Position numbers and translations under genes: made by a program
Part shown: positions 1-7,363 of the stretch, one piece after another
Numbering within the stretch: the first letter of the stretch is position 1
Layout: each line of letters opens with the position of its first letter
Origin: Brachybacterium subflavum
GTDB lineage: Bacteria; Actinomycetota; Actinomycetes; Actinomycetales; Dermabacteraceae
NCBI RefSeq assembly: GCF_009299795.1
Contig: NZ_VIGP01000004.1
Coordinates: 326,992-390,991 of the forward strand
DNA length: 64,000 nt
Direction of reading: 5' to 3'
The notes under the pieces: generated by a model
What the model saw: only the letters and a program-made list of their open reading frames with translations
The model's database searches: none
What the model was told of the DNA's origin: nothing

Positions 1-2
1 AC

Positions 3-647
3 GCGGTCCTCCCCTACTCCCAGTACCTGCACCGCTTCCCCGCATACCTCCAGCAGCTGACCATGGAGTCCAACGGCAAGTCGGTGCGCTGGGACGGCTC
101 CACCGTGGTCACCGAGACCGGCGAGGTCTTCTGGGGCGAGCCCGGCACCAACGGCCAGCACGCCTTCTACCAGCTCATCCACCAGGGCACCCGGATCATC
201 CCCGCGGACTTCATCGCCTTCGCGAATCCCGTGCGCCCGCTCAAGGACGGCGAGCAGGACGTCCACGAGCTGTTCCTCGCCAACTTCTTCGCGCAGACCA
301 AGGCCCTGGCCTTCGGCAAGACCGAGGAGGAGGTCCGTGCCGAGGGCACCGACGGTCCGCTCGTGGCCGCCCGCATGTTCTCCGGCGACCGTCCGTCGAC
401 CTCGATCATGGCACCCTCGCTCACCCCGAGCGTGCTGGGCCAGCTGATCGCCCTGTACGAGCACATCACCTTCGTGGAGGGCTCCGTGTGGGGCATCAAC
501 TCCTTCGACCAGTGGGGCGTGGAGCTCGGCAAGCAGCTCGCCAAGGACCTCGCCCCGGCCGTCGCCGGGGACGATGCCGCCATCGACGCCCAGGATTCCT
601 CGACCGCCGAGCTGATCCGCTACTACCGGGACCACCGCACCGTCTGA
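3..647 (+). CDS. pgi: Glucose-6-phosphate isomerase, C-terminal part
   Basis: Cytosolic enzyme that interconverts glucose 6-phosphate and fructose 6-phosphate in glycolysis. Only the last 214 residues are present, because the gene runs off the left edge of the window. Residues about 43-56 hold the conserved [13 protein letters not shown] segment with the active-site histidine, and residues about 159-176 hold the second PGI signature [18 protein letters not shown]. It ends normally at TGA. The next gene on the same strand starts about 370 bp later, beyond a large inverted repeat, so pgi is probably the last gene of its transcript. The family assignment is secure; the N-terminal half cannot be judged. 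Confidence 0.97.
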   Translation, partial: AVLPYSQYLHRFPAYLQQLTMESNGKSVRWDGSTVVTETGEVFWGEPGTNGQHAFYQLIHQGTRIIPADFIAFANPVRPLKDGEQDVHELFLANFFAQTKALAFGKTEEEVRAEGTDGPLVAARMFSGDRPSTSIMAPSLTPSVLGQLIALYEHITFVEGSVWGINSFDQWGVELGKQLAKDLAPAVAGDDAAIDAQDSSTAELIRYYRDHRTV

Positions 648-725
648 TCCGGCACCCGGGCTGAACCGGCACCCGGGCGCGCGACGTCCGGACTCCGCCC
701 CGGCACCCGGCACCCGGCACCCGGT
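648..725 (+). repeat. Short GC-rich direct repeats (CCGGCACCCGG)
   Basis: The motif CCGGCACCCGG occurs at about 650 and 666 and then three times head to tail with a 7-bp period between about 700 and 724. It starts right after the pgi stop codon. Short-period repeats like this can arise by slippage in GC-rich DNA; no function is evident. Confidence 0.6.
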
Positions 726-738
726 CGACGGAAGCACC

Positions 739-796
739 ACGAGTGGTACGAAACGGTCGCCATGAGCACTCATGGCGACCGTTTCGTACCACTCGT
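739..796. terminator. Perfect 28-bp inverted repeat with 2-nt loop
   Basis: Bases 739-766 and 769-796 are exact reverse complements, separated only by CA at 767-768. The transcript would fold into one very long stem. It sits about 90 bp downstream of pgi and about 220 bp upstream of the permease start, so a terminator for pgi is the simplest reading. There is no T-run after it. The stem is unusually long and moderate in GC for this genome, so a mobile or protein-binding palindrome is an alternative. Confidence 0.6.
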
Positions 797-1016
797 CGTC
801 CTCAGGCCGACGCCGGACCGCCCCACGCCCCGCGCCCCGCGCCCCGCGCCCCGGCGTCTCATCGCACACGCCGCTGCGTGCCGCGGGATCCGCCGCGGGT
901 ACGCTGATCCCAGCGCTCACCGTCGCCGCGGTGGGCGCTTCTGCATTCCGCCCGGTCGTCGCGCTGCGCACCGCGACCGGGTCGACCGCCCCCGCTCCCC
1001 CGCGTCAGGACCCTCC

Positions 1017-2471
1017 GTGCCCGAGACCCCCACCCCGAGACTCCCGTCGACCGCCGCCGAGCAGAGCGGCGCGCGGACCGACCTCGGTCTCCCACCCGCT
1101 CCCGCTGCGTCGGCCGCTGCACCAGTCGACCCGTCGGCCCCCACGCCCCCGCCATCGCCCACGCGCCCCGAGGACGAGCGCCTGCCGCTCGCCCGCAGCC
1201 TCGTCTTCGGCGCCCAGCACGTGCTCTCCATGTACGGCGGCGTGGTCGCCGTCCCGCTGATCGTCGGCGGTGCCGCCGGCCTGCCCGGCGACCAGATCGG
1301 GGTGCTCGTCGCCTCCGCGCTGTTCGTCTCCGGCGTGACCACGCTCCTGCAGTCGCTGGGCATCCCGTTCTTCGGGGCGAAGCTGCCGCTCGTGCAGGGC
1401 ACCACCTTCGGCGCGGTCTCGACGATGCTCGTGATCATCGCGGGCGACGGCGGGCTCCCCTCGGTGTTCGGCGCGGTGATCGTCGCCGGCATCGTCGGCT
1501 TCCTGCTCGCACCGGTGGTCTCACGGCTGCAGCCCCTGTTCCCGCCGGTCGTGACCGGCACGATCATCGCTGCCATGGGCATCTCGCTGCTGCCGGTGGC
1601 CGCCGGCTGGATCATGGGCACCGAGGGAGCTGAGGGCTACGGCAGCGCCCTGCACCTCGGTCTCGCCGCGCTCACGCTCGTCGCGGTGCTCGTGTTCTCG
1701 CGGATCCGCGCGCTCTCGGGCGTCGCGATCCTGCTGGGCATCGCCGTGGGCACGGTGATCGCCGCGATCGCCGGGGCCGCGGACTTCTCCGGCGTCCTCA
1801 CCGGCAGCGTCGTCGCCCTCCCGCGCCCGTTCGCCTTCGGCCTGCCCACCTTCCACCTCGCCGCGATCATCCCGATGGTCGTGGTCATCATCGTGACGCT
1901 CATGGAGACCACGGCGAACCTGTTCGCGGTCACCAAGGTCGTCGGCACCGATCTGCCGCCGCGGCGCCTGGCCGACGGTCTGCGCGCCGACATGGCCGCG
2001 AGCGCGCTGGCCCCGCTCGTGAACTCGTTCCCGGCGACCGCGTTCGCGCAGAACATCGGCCTGATCTCCGTGACCCGGGTGCGGTCCCGCTTCACCGTCG
2101 CCGCGGGAGGCGTGATCCTCGTGCTGCTGGGCCTCGTGCCGCTGCTGGGCCGTGTGGTCGCTGCCGTCCCCCAGCCTGTGCTCGGCGGCGCCGGGATCGT
2201 GCTGTTCGGCTCGGTCGCCGCCGCGGGCATCCGCACCATCGGCGAGGCCCCGCGCCGCGACGACCGCGATGCCGGCCACGACACCCTGATCGTGGCGGTC
2301 TCCCTGTCGCTCGCCGTGCTGCCGGTCGCCATGCCCGCGCTGTACGACGCCCTGCCCTCGCTCGCCGCGATGGTGCTGGGCTCCGGAGTGAGCGCCGCCG
2401 CCTTCAGCGCCGTGCTGCTGAATCTGCTGCTCAAGGGACGCGGAGGCATCCGTCCGCACGACCACCTGTAG
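1017..2471 (+). CDS. NCS2-family nucleobase (xanthine/uracil-type) permease
   Basis: Integral membrane symporter that imports a purine or pyrimidine base with a cation. The 484-residue product has a proline/alanine-rich tail of about 55 residues and then the family fold with many hydrophobic segments. Diagnostic motifs are VQGTTFGAVS in the TM3 region, METTANLFAV in the TM8 region and QNIGLISVTRV, which fits the NCS2 signature Q-N-x-G-x4-T. The METT motif resembles xanthine/urate carriers more than uracil carriers, but substrate cannot be read safely. I chose GTG 1017 because upstream in-frame codons look non-coding; a start closer to the hydrophobic core is possible. It converges on the MFS gene with a hairpin between. 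Confidence 0.85.
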   Translation: MPETPTPRLPSTAAEQSGARTDLGLPPAPAASAAAPVDPSAPTPPPSPTRPEDERLPLARSLVFGAQHVLSMYGGVVAVPLIVGGAAGLPGDQIGVLVASALFVSGVTTLLQSLGIPFFGAKLPLVQGTTFGAVSTMLVIIAGDGGLPSVFGAVIVAGIVGFLLAPVVSRLQPLFPPVVTGTIIAAMGISLLPVAAGWIMGTEGAEGYGSALHLGLAALTLVAVLVFSRIRALSGVAILLGIAVGTVIAAIAGAADFSGVLTGSVVALPRPFAFGLPTFHLAAIIPMVVVIIVTLMETTANLFAVTKVVGTDLPPRRLADGLRADMAASALAPLVNSFPATAFAQNIGLISVTRVRSRFTVAAGGVILVLLGLVPLLGRVVAAVPQPVLGGAGIVLFGSVAAAGIRTIGEAPRRDDRDAGHDTLIVAVSLSLAVLPVAMPALYDALPSLAAMVLGSGVSAAAFSAVLLNLLLKGRGGIRPHDHL

Positions 2472-2561
2472 ACAGGGCCGCCCGCTCGGGCACCCGGGCG
2501 CTCGCTCCGCCTGTCGCTCAGGCGGCGAAGCGCCCAGCCGCCCAGCCGCCCAGGCAGAAGA

Positions 2562-2609
2562 ATGAGGCTGGCGAACCAAGAACCTGCGTCCTTGGTTCGC
2601 CAGCCTCAT
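2562..2609. terminator. Bidirectional terminator between converging transporters
   Basis: Perfect 19-bp stem: 2562-2580 pairs with 2591-2609 around a 10-nt loop. The flanks (GAAGA on the left, CTCTTC on the right) nearly extend the pairing. It lies between the stop of the nucleobase permease (2471) and the stop of the MFS gene (2656), so it can serve both. Confidence 0.8.
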
Positions 2610-2655
2610 CTCTTCCGTCCTCGGTCGACGGGTCGTGCCGCACCGCGGCGCCCAC

Positions 2656-4017
2656 TCAGGCCAGGAAGTCGACGTCCTTGGTCTCGGAGCCGACGAACAG
2701 TGCAACCAGGGTGACCACAGCGGCCAGCGCGAGGTAGCCGCCGACCAGCCAGAGCTGGCCGTCCATCGCCGTCCACAGGGCGATCAGCGCGTAGGGCGCG
2801 GGCGCCGCTCCGATCACCGAGGCCATGTTGTAGCTGACGGCGCTGCCGGTGTAGCGGACGTCGGCCTTGAACATCTCGGGCAGGAATGCCGCCATCGGAC
2901 CGAAGGTGAGACCCATGAGCGTGAAGCCGATGATCAGCGCGACCATGACTCCCACGGTGCCCGCGCCCACCAGGGGGTGCAGGAGCAGGCCGTAGATGCC
3001 GATCAGCACGGTGACGATGAGCAGCATGCGGCGCCGCCCCATGCGGTCGGCGAGCGGGCCGGAGACCACGGTGAAGATGCCGAAGAAGACCACGCCGATG
3101 ATGAGCATGGTGAGGAAGACCGGCCGGTCGTAGCCGAGTCCGGGGACCGCCCCGTCGGTCGGCGTGGTGCCGACGACCATCAGGAACGCGGTCATCATGT
3201 AGAAGAGCACGTAGGTCGCGACCATGGCGAGCGTCGCGAGGATCAGCGGCTTCCAGGCGGTCTTGAACACGCGGGCGATCGGCACCGAGGCGACGCGCTG
3301 CTCGTCGAGGACCTTCTGGAAGGCGGGGGTCTCCATGAGCTTCAGCCGCACCCAGAGGCCGACGATCACGAGCGCCGCGGAGAACAGGAACGGGAGGCGC
3401 CAGCCCCAGGAGGCGAACTGGGCGTCGGTCATGGTGAGGCTGAGGATCACGAACAGGATGTTCGAGAGGATGAAGCCGATGGGCGCGCCGAGCTGCGGGA
3501 AGGTGCCGTAGAGGGCGCGCTTGCCGGGCGGGGCGTTCTCGGTAGCGAGCAGGGCCGCACCGGACCATTCGCCGCCCAGTCCCACGCCCTGGCAGAAGCG
3601 CAGGAGCACGAGGATCGCTGGCGCGAGGATCGTGAAGCCGGGAGCGGAGGCGGTGGGCAGCACGCCGATGAGGAAGGTCGCGATGCCCATCACCAGCAGG
3701 CTCGCCACGAGCGTGCGCTTGCGGCCGATGCGGTCGCCGAAGTGCCCGAAGATGATCGAGCCGATGGGGCGCGCGAAGAACGCGACGCCGAAGATGGCGA
3801 AGGAGCTCAGCAGCTGCGTCGTGGGCGTCTCGTTCGGGAAGAAGAGCGCGGGGAAGACGAGCGAGGCGGCGGTCGCGTACGCGTAGAAGTCGAAGAACTC
3901 GATGGTCGTGCCGACCATCGAGGCGACGATCACGCGTCCGCGGGTGTTCGCGGGGGCTGCGTCGGGAGCGTTCGGCTCGGAGGGGGCCGACGCGGTCGGG
4001 GCGGGATAGTGCGTCAC
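2656..4017 (-). CDS. MFS transporter, metabolite:H+ symporter (ProP/ShiA-like) family
   Basis: Predicted inner-membrane proton symporter for an organic acid, osmolyte or similar metabolite. The 453-residue product from GTG 4017 has about 12 hydrophobic segments. Soon after the tail come TIEFFDFYAYATAASLVFPA and the loop 2-3 signature GHFGDRIGRKR, both typical of the MHS group, and GPLADRMGRRR in the second half. The frame is open further upstream to 4203, but that extension is proline/arginine-rich and crosses a run of ten G, so I prefer the start just before the THYPAP tail. Family members are usually about 430-470 residues, which fits. The substrate is unknown. It is divergent from the GNAT gene. 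Confidence 0.85.
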   Translation of the reverse strand: MTHYPAPTASAPSEPNAPDAAPANTRGRVIVASMVGTTIEFFDFYAYATAASLVFPALFFPNETPTTQLLSSFAIFGVAFFARPIGSIIFGHFGDRIGRKRTLVASLLVMGIATFLIGVLPTASAPGFTILAPAILVLLRFCQGVGLGGEWSGAALLATENAPPGKRALYGTFPQLGAPIGFILSNILFVILSLTMTDAQFASWGWRLPFLFSAALVIVGLWVRLKLMETPAFQKVLDEQRVASVPIARVFKTAWKPLILATLAMVATYVLFYMMTAFLMVVGTTPTDGAVPGLGYDRPVFLTMLIIGVVFFGIFTVVSGPLADRMGRRRMLLIVTVLIGIYGLLLHPLVGAGTVGVMVALIIGFTLMGLTFGPMAAFLPEMFKADVRYTGSAVSYNMASVIGAAPAPYALIALWTAMDGQLWLVGGYLALAAVVTLVALFVGSETKDVDFLA

Positions 4018-4140
4018 GATCGGCGAACCTACGCTCAAGTCTCGACATGCGGAACTGTGTCCGATATATGGACTCTGCCCGTCCGTGAGACGACGAGAGC
4101 CCGGGCACCTCGTCGGGAGAGACTCGGGAGGGAGCGGCTC

Positions 4141-4150
4141 GGGGGGGGGG
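4141..4150. repeat. Homopolymeric G10 tract
   Basis: Ten consecutive G on the plus strand in the 263-bp gap between two divergent genes, about 120 bp upstream of the chosen MFS start. It sits inside a near-repeat (GGAGCGGCTC followed by the G-run and AGCGGTTCGG). Such a tract is prone to slippage; whether it matters depends on where the MFS promoter and start lie. Confidence 0.9.
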
Positions 4151-4280
4151 AGCGGTTCGGGGTCGGCGCGGAGACGGCGCCGCTCGCCGGTGATGCGGTG
4201 CACGCAGCGGTGACCGAGGGCACCGTCCGTCGTCCACAGTCGCCGGGCGCCCTCCGCCTCCTCGCTCTAGTCTGTGGGCT

Positions 4281-4817
4281 GTGCCCCCTGCGACGCCCCG
4301 AGACCTGACTCCTGACGAGGCCCGCGCGCGCCTCGAGGAGGTGCTCGAGGTGTATCGCACGGCGTGGGATGCGAGCGCCGCGCTGCTCGACCATCTGCGC
4401 GGGAGGATCCGCCACTCGCTCTCCGCGGTGCCCAGCACGCGGATCACCGTGGTCGAGGACGAGCGCACCTCCCAGATCTTGTCGATGCTGTTCGGCCACG
4501 TCTACCATCCGAGCTCCTGGTGGCCGCAGCAGGTGCAGGGCGCTCTCGAGACGGCGGGCCTGGCCGAGTGGACGCACGACGCCTTCGAGGTGGTCGAGCT
4601 CGCGACGGCGCCGTGGGCGCGCGGCCGCGGCTTCGCCCGCTCCCTGCTCGAGCATCTCCACGCCACCATGCCGCAGGCGACCTCGCTGCTCTCGACCGGC
4701 CCGGACAATCCCGCGCGGGCGCTCTACCGCCGCTGCGGCTACGTCGAGCTGCTGCCGGACTTCCGCTACGCGATCACCGGCTCCCCCGCCGTCGTGCTCG
4801 GGTACCGCCGCGGCTGA
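4281..4817 (+). CDS. GNAT-family N-acetyltransferase
   Basis: Probable acetyl-CoA-dependent N-acetyltransferase of unknown substrate, cytosolic. The 178-residue product has the GNAT acetyl-CoA-binding pattern VVELATAPWARGRGFARSLL (residues about 103-122; R/Q-x-x-G-x-G/A variant WARGRGFA) followed by DNPARALYRRCGYVEL, the usual motif B helix and strand near the C-terminus. The N-terminal 90 residues are helical and less conserved. Start GTG 4281. It stands alone, divergent from the MFS gene and convergent with the flavoprotein gene. Confidence 0.8.
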   Translation: MPPATPRDLTPDEARARLEEVLEVYRTAWDASAALLDHLRGRIRHSLSAVPSTRITVVEDERTSQILSMLFGHVYHPSSWWPQQVQGALETAGLAEWTHDAFEVVELATAPWARGRGFARSLLEHLHATMPQATSLLSTGPDNPARALYRRCGYVELLPDFRYAITGSPAVVLGYRRG

Positions 4818-4820
4818 GGA

Positions 4821-4890
4821 GCCGCCGGACCGACGGGTCCTCGGTCGGAGCCGCCGCGTGCCGCCGGGCCGACGGGTCCTCGGTCGGAGC
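4821..4890 (+). repeat. Two-copy direct repeat, 39-bp period
   Basis: The segments starting at 4821 and 4860 share about 30 bp with a single mismatch (core CCGACGGGTCCTCGGTCGG). It lies between the converging ends of the GNAT and flavoprotein genes. Each copy contains a weak CCGAC/GTCGG pairing, so it may help stop transcription. Confidence 0.6.
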
Positions 4891-4940
4891 GGCCCAGGTC
4901 CGAGCGGCCCCGGTCGGATCGCCGACGGGCCCGCTCAACC

Positions 4941-6137
4941 TCACTCCTCGCGGTCGGCTCCGATGTCGCCGAGCAGCGCCTTCGCGTAGTAAGCGTGCAC
5001 GGACTCCTCGTCCGAGGGGTGGTAGAGGCCCGCCCGGACGTCCCGCAAGAGCCGCTCGAGCTCCGAGGTGCGGGAGAAGTGCGCACCGCCGCTCGCGCGC
5101 AGCACCTGGTCGACGGCGCCGATCGCCGCCTCGGTCGCGCGATGCTTGACGCCCGAGAGCTGCAGGAACCACCGCGACCCGTGGTCGACCGCTCCAGGGC
5201 CGCCCTCCCCGGTGCCGAGGTCGTCGAGGTCCGCGAGCAGCTTCTCGATCTGCAGCACGGAGCCGTCCAGGGCGATCGCGGCCGCGGCGAGGCGCCGTCG
5301 GACATCCGGGTCGTCGGCATGGACGATGCCGCGGGTCACGCTGCGGCGCCGCAGCGAGATCTGCCGGCCCACCTCGAGGGCGCGCTCGGCGAGCCCCGTG
5401 TAGACCGAGGCGAGCAGCAGCTCGAAGGCGCCGAAGATGCCCATCACGAAGGGATCGGTGTTCGGGCCGACAGGCGTGCGGGTGATGACGTCGTCGGCCG
5501 CGAGGTGCGCACCGTGCAGCCGGGTGGTGCGCGACTGGGTGGCGCGCATGCCGTGGGTGTCCCAGTCCTCGAGGGTCTCGACCACGGCGGTGCGCTCGAT
5601 GGAGCCGAACACGAGGGGGAGCTCCAGGTCGTCCTCGGGGATCCGGGCGTGGACCACGAGCCGGTCCCACACGGGGGCCAGGGAGGTGAAGATCTTGGTG
5701 CCCTCCAGCAGGTACCCGCCCTCGCCGTCGCCCGTCGCGCTCGTGCGGGAGTCGAAGAGCATCGCCGCGTTGCCGGGCTCGGAGATGCCGAAGGCGAGCA
5801 GGCGGCCGTCGAGGGCGTGAGCGAGCAGCGGCTCGACGTGCTCCGCGCCGAGACGGTGGGCATGCAGGGCGGCGCCCGTGATCACGAGGTGCATGTTCAT
5901 CGCCAGGGCGGTCGCGGGGGCGGCGCCCGCGAGGCGGCGCTGGATGCGGCTCGCCTCCAGCAGGCTCGCCCCGAGCCCGCCGAGATCGCGCGGCACGAGC
6001 AGACGCAGGTATCCCCGCTCCCGCAGCTCCTCGAGGTCGTCGCGCGGGAAGGTGTTCTCCCGATCATGGACGGCGGCACGCTCGCGGAACGCGTCCCGCA
6101 GCGCATCGGGCAGGAGCGCGGTGGCATCGACGGTCAT
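4941..6137 (-). CDS. Acyl-CoA dehydrogenase-like flavoprotein
   Basis: Predicted FAD/FMN enzyme of the acyl-CoA dehydrogenase superfamily, 398 residues from ATG 6137. The N-terminal helical domain contains RGYLRLLVPRDLGGLGAS; the middle part has LAFGISEPGNAAM and the Thr-rich strand HGMRATQSRTT; the C-terminal part has SELERLLRDVRAGLYHPSDE. The last motif is that of the branch containing flavin-dependent monooxygenases such as DszC/SfnB. I cannot identify the catalytic glutamate of true dehydrogenases, so it may be an oxygenase or an uncharacterised oxidoreductase. It starts 29 bp after the nuclease-family gene upstream and may share its transcript with dnaE. Confidence 0.75.
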   Translation of the reverse strand: MTVDATALLPDALRDAFRERAAVHDRENTFPRDDLEELRERGYLRLLVPRDLGGLGASLLEASRIQRRLAGAAPATALAMNMHLVITGAALHAHRLGAEHVEPLLAHALDGRLLAFGISEPGNAAMLFDSRTSATGDGEGGYLLEGTKIFTSLAPVWDRLVVHARIPEDDLELPLVFGSIERTAVVETLEDWDTHGMRATQSRTTRLHGAHLAADDVITRTPVGPNTDPFVMGIFGAFELLLASVYTGLAERALEVGRQISLRRRSVTRGIVHADDPDVRRRLAAAAIALDGSVLQIEKLLADLDDLGTGEGGPGAVDHGSRWFLQLSGVKHRATEAAIGAVDQVLRASGGAHFSRTSELERLLRDVRAGLYHPSDEESVHAYYAKALLGDIGADREE

Positions 6138-6166
6138 GGCCCCACCGTAGGCCAGGCGGATGGGAC

Positions 6167-7363
6167 TCAGGCCTGGTCGATGTGCGCGAGCGTCGCGACG
6201 ACCGGTCGATGGTCCGACGACTTCCCGGGCGCCACCTCCACGGCGCGCACGGACAGGGGCCCGTGCACCCAGATCCCGTCGATCCTGCGCACCGGGAACA
6301 CCGCCGGGAAGGAGCCGCGGACCGCTCCCCCGCGCCCGCGCCCCGACCTGCTGCCCGGCCTGGTCCCCGCGCCCGGGATTCGTGAGGCCACAGCCGAGAC
6401 CACGTTGGCGAGGGCGGAGGCCACGGCGGTGACGGCGACGGCGAGCACGGGCGCGCGCAGCGCCGCCCCGAGCCCCGCCGTGGGCCGCTCGGCCCCGACG
6501 CCGTCTGCGCGTGCGCGCGGAGCGCGGCCGCTCGCCTCGAGCGCCGCATCCCGCCATCCCGCGCCGGCGAGCAGCTGCATCTCCGGGGCGCCCTGGTCGG
6601 CGTTCATGTCCCCGAGCAGCAGCGTGGGGACGTCGACCGCTGCCCCCGCGTCCGGTGCCCCTTCTCCCCCGCCGCCCGTGGCACCCGCACCGTCCGCGGA
6701 ACCCGCACCGACCGTCGATCGTGCGCCGTCGTCCGATCCCTCGCCGGGCCCGGACGGCCGTCGGCCCATCGCATCCCGTGCGCGTCGGGCCGCGAGTTCG
6801 ATGATCCGGCCGATCTGCGCGACGCGGTGCTCGCGGCGCTCCTTGTCGAGGTGGGTGACGAGGACGGTGAGGTCGGGCTCCGTCGATCCGCCCGGTGCCT
6901 GCGCCCCCACCGCCGCGATCGTGCCCGAGCCGTTCGACGCACCGCGTCCGGTCCTCACGCTCGCGCACAGCACGGCGCGCGGCTCGCGCAGCGCGCCGAA
7001 GCCGCGGCCGGCGGGCAGCAGGTGCGTCTCGGATTCGAGGATCTGGCCCCTGACCAGCAGTGCGACCCCGTACTGGCGGCGCGGCCCGTCCGGGTCCGTC
7101 CCGGGGCGGTCGATGGCCGGCGCGAAGGCGACGTCCATCCCGACCATCTCGGCGAGTGCCCGGGCCTGGTCCTCGCCCGCGGAGCGGTCGCCGAAGGCGA
7201 CGTCGACCTCCTGCAGCCCCACGACGTCCGCGTCCAGGGCGCGGATCTCCCCCGCGGTGCGGGCGAGGTCGAGATGATCGTCGGCCGAGGCGCCGTGATG
7301 GATGTTGAAGGTCGCCGCGCGCAGCGTCCCGGCGCGGTCGGCCCGACCCCCGTGCGCGCTCAT
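6167..7363 (-). CDS. Endonuclease/exonuclease/phosphatase-family protein
   Basis: Member of the metal-dependent EEP fold (DNase I, Mg-dependent phosphodiesterases); substrate unknown. Of 398 residues, the N-terminus has RAATFNIHHGAS and ADVVGLQEVD (metal-binding Asn and Glu), the middle LLLGDMNADQG, and the end SSDHRPVVATL with the catalytic Asp-His. Two inserts are unusual: a Gly/Ala/Ser-rich stretch at about residues 205-245, and a hydrophobic alanine/valine segment at about 298-328 lying between the DMNAD and SDH motifs. Its ATG overlaps the dnaE stop (TGATG), so it is translationally coupled to dnaE. Confidence 0.75.
   Translation of the reverse strand: MSAHGGRADRAGTLRAATFNIHHGASADDHLDLARTAGEIRALDADVVGLQEVDVAFGDRSAGEDQARALAEMVGMDVAFAPAIDRPGTDPDGPRRQYGVALLVRGQILESETHLLPAGRGFGALREPRAVLCASVRTGRGASNGSGTIAAVGAQAPGGSTEPDLTVLVTHLDKERREHRVAQIGRIIELAARRARDAMGRRPSGPGEGSDDGARSTVGAGSADGAGATGGGGEGAPDAGAAVDVPTLLLGDMNADQGAPEMQLLAGAGWRDAALEASGRAPRARADGVGAERPTAGLGAALRAPVLAVAVTAVASALANVVSAVASRIPGAGTRPGSRSGRGRGGAVRGSFPAVFPVRRIDGIWVHGPLSVRAVEVAPGKSSDHRPVVATLAHIDQA

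Larger units (their letters stand above)
648..1016. other. Repeat-rich intergenic region between pgi and the nucleobase permease
   Basis: I see no convincing gene here. It holds, in order: five copies of CCGGCACCCGG (three of them in a 7-bp-period tandem at about 700-724), a 28-bp perfect inverted repeat (739-796), and a 7-bp-period GC tandem (CGCCCCG units, about 825-853). A reading frame open from 762 runs into the permease, but its product is arginine/proline-rich and unlike a real N-terminus, so I treat it as non-coding. The permease promoter must lie in the right-hand part; I could not place it with confidence. Confidence 0.6.

Noticed and set aside
762..1016. Upstream extension of the nucleobase permease from ATG 762
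   Set aside because: The ATG is within the inverted repeat and the added 85 residues are arginine/proline-rich with no membrane character; family members do not have it.
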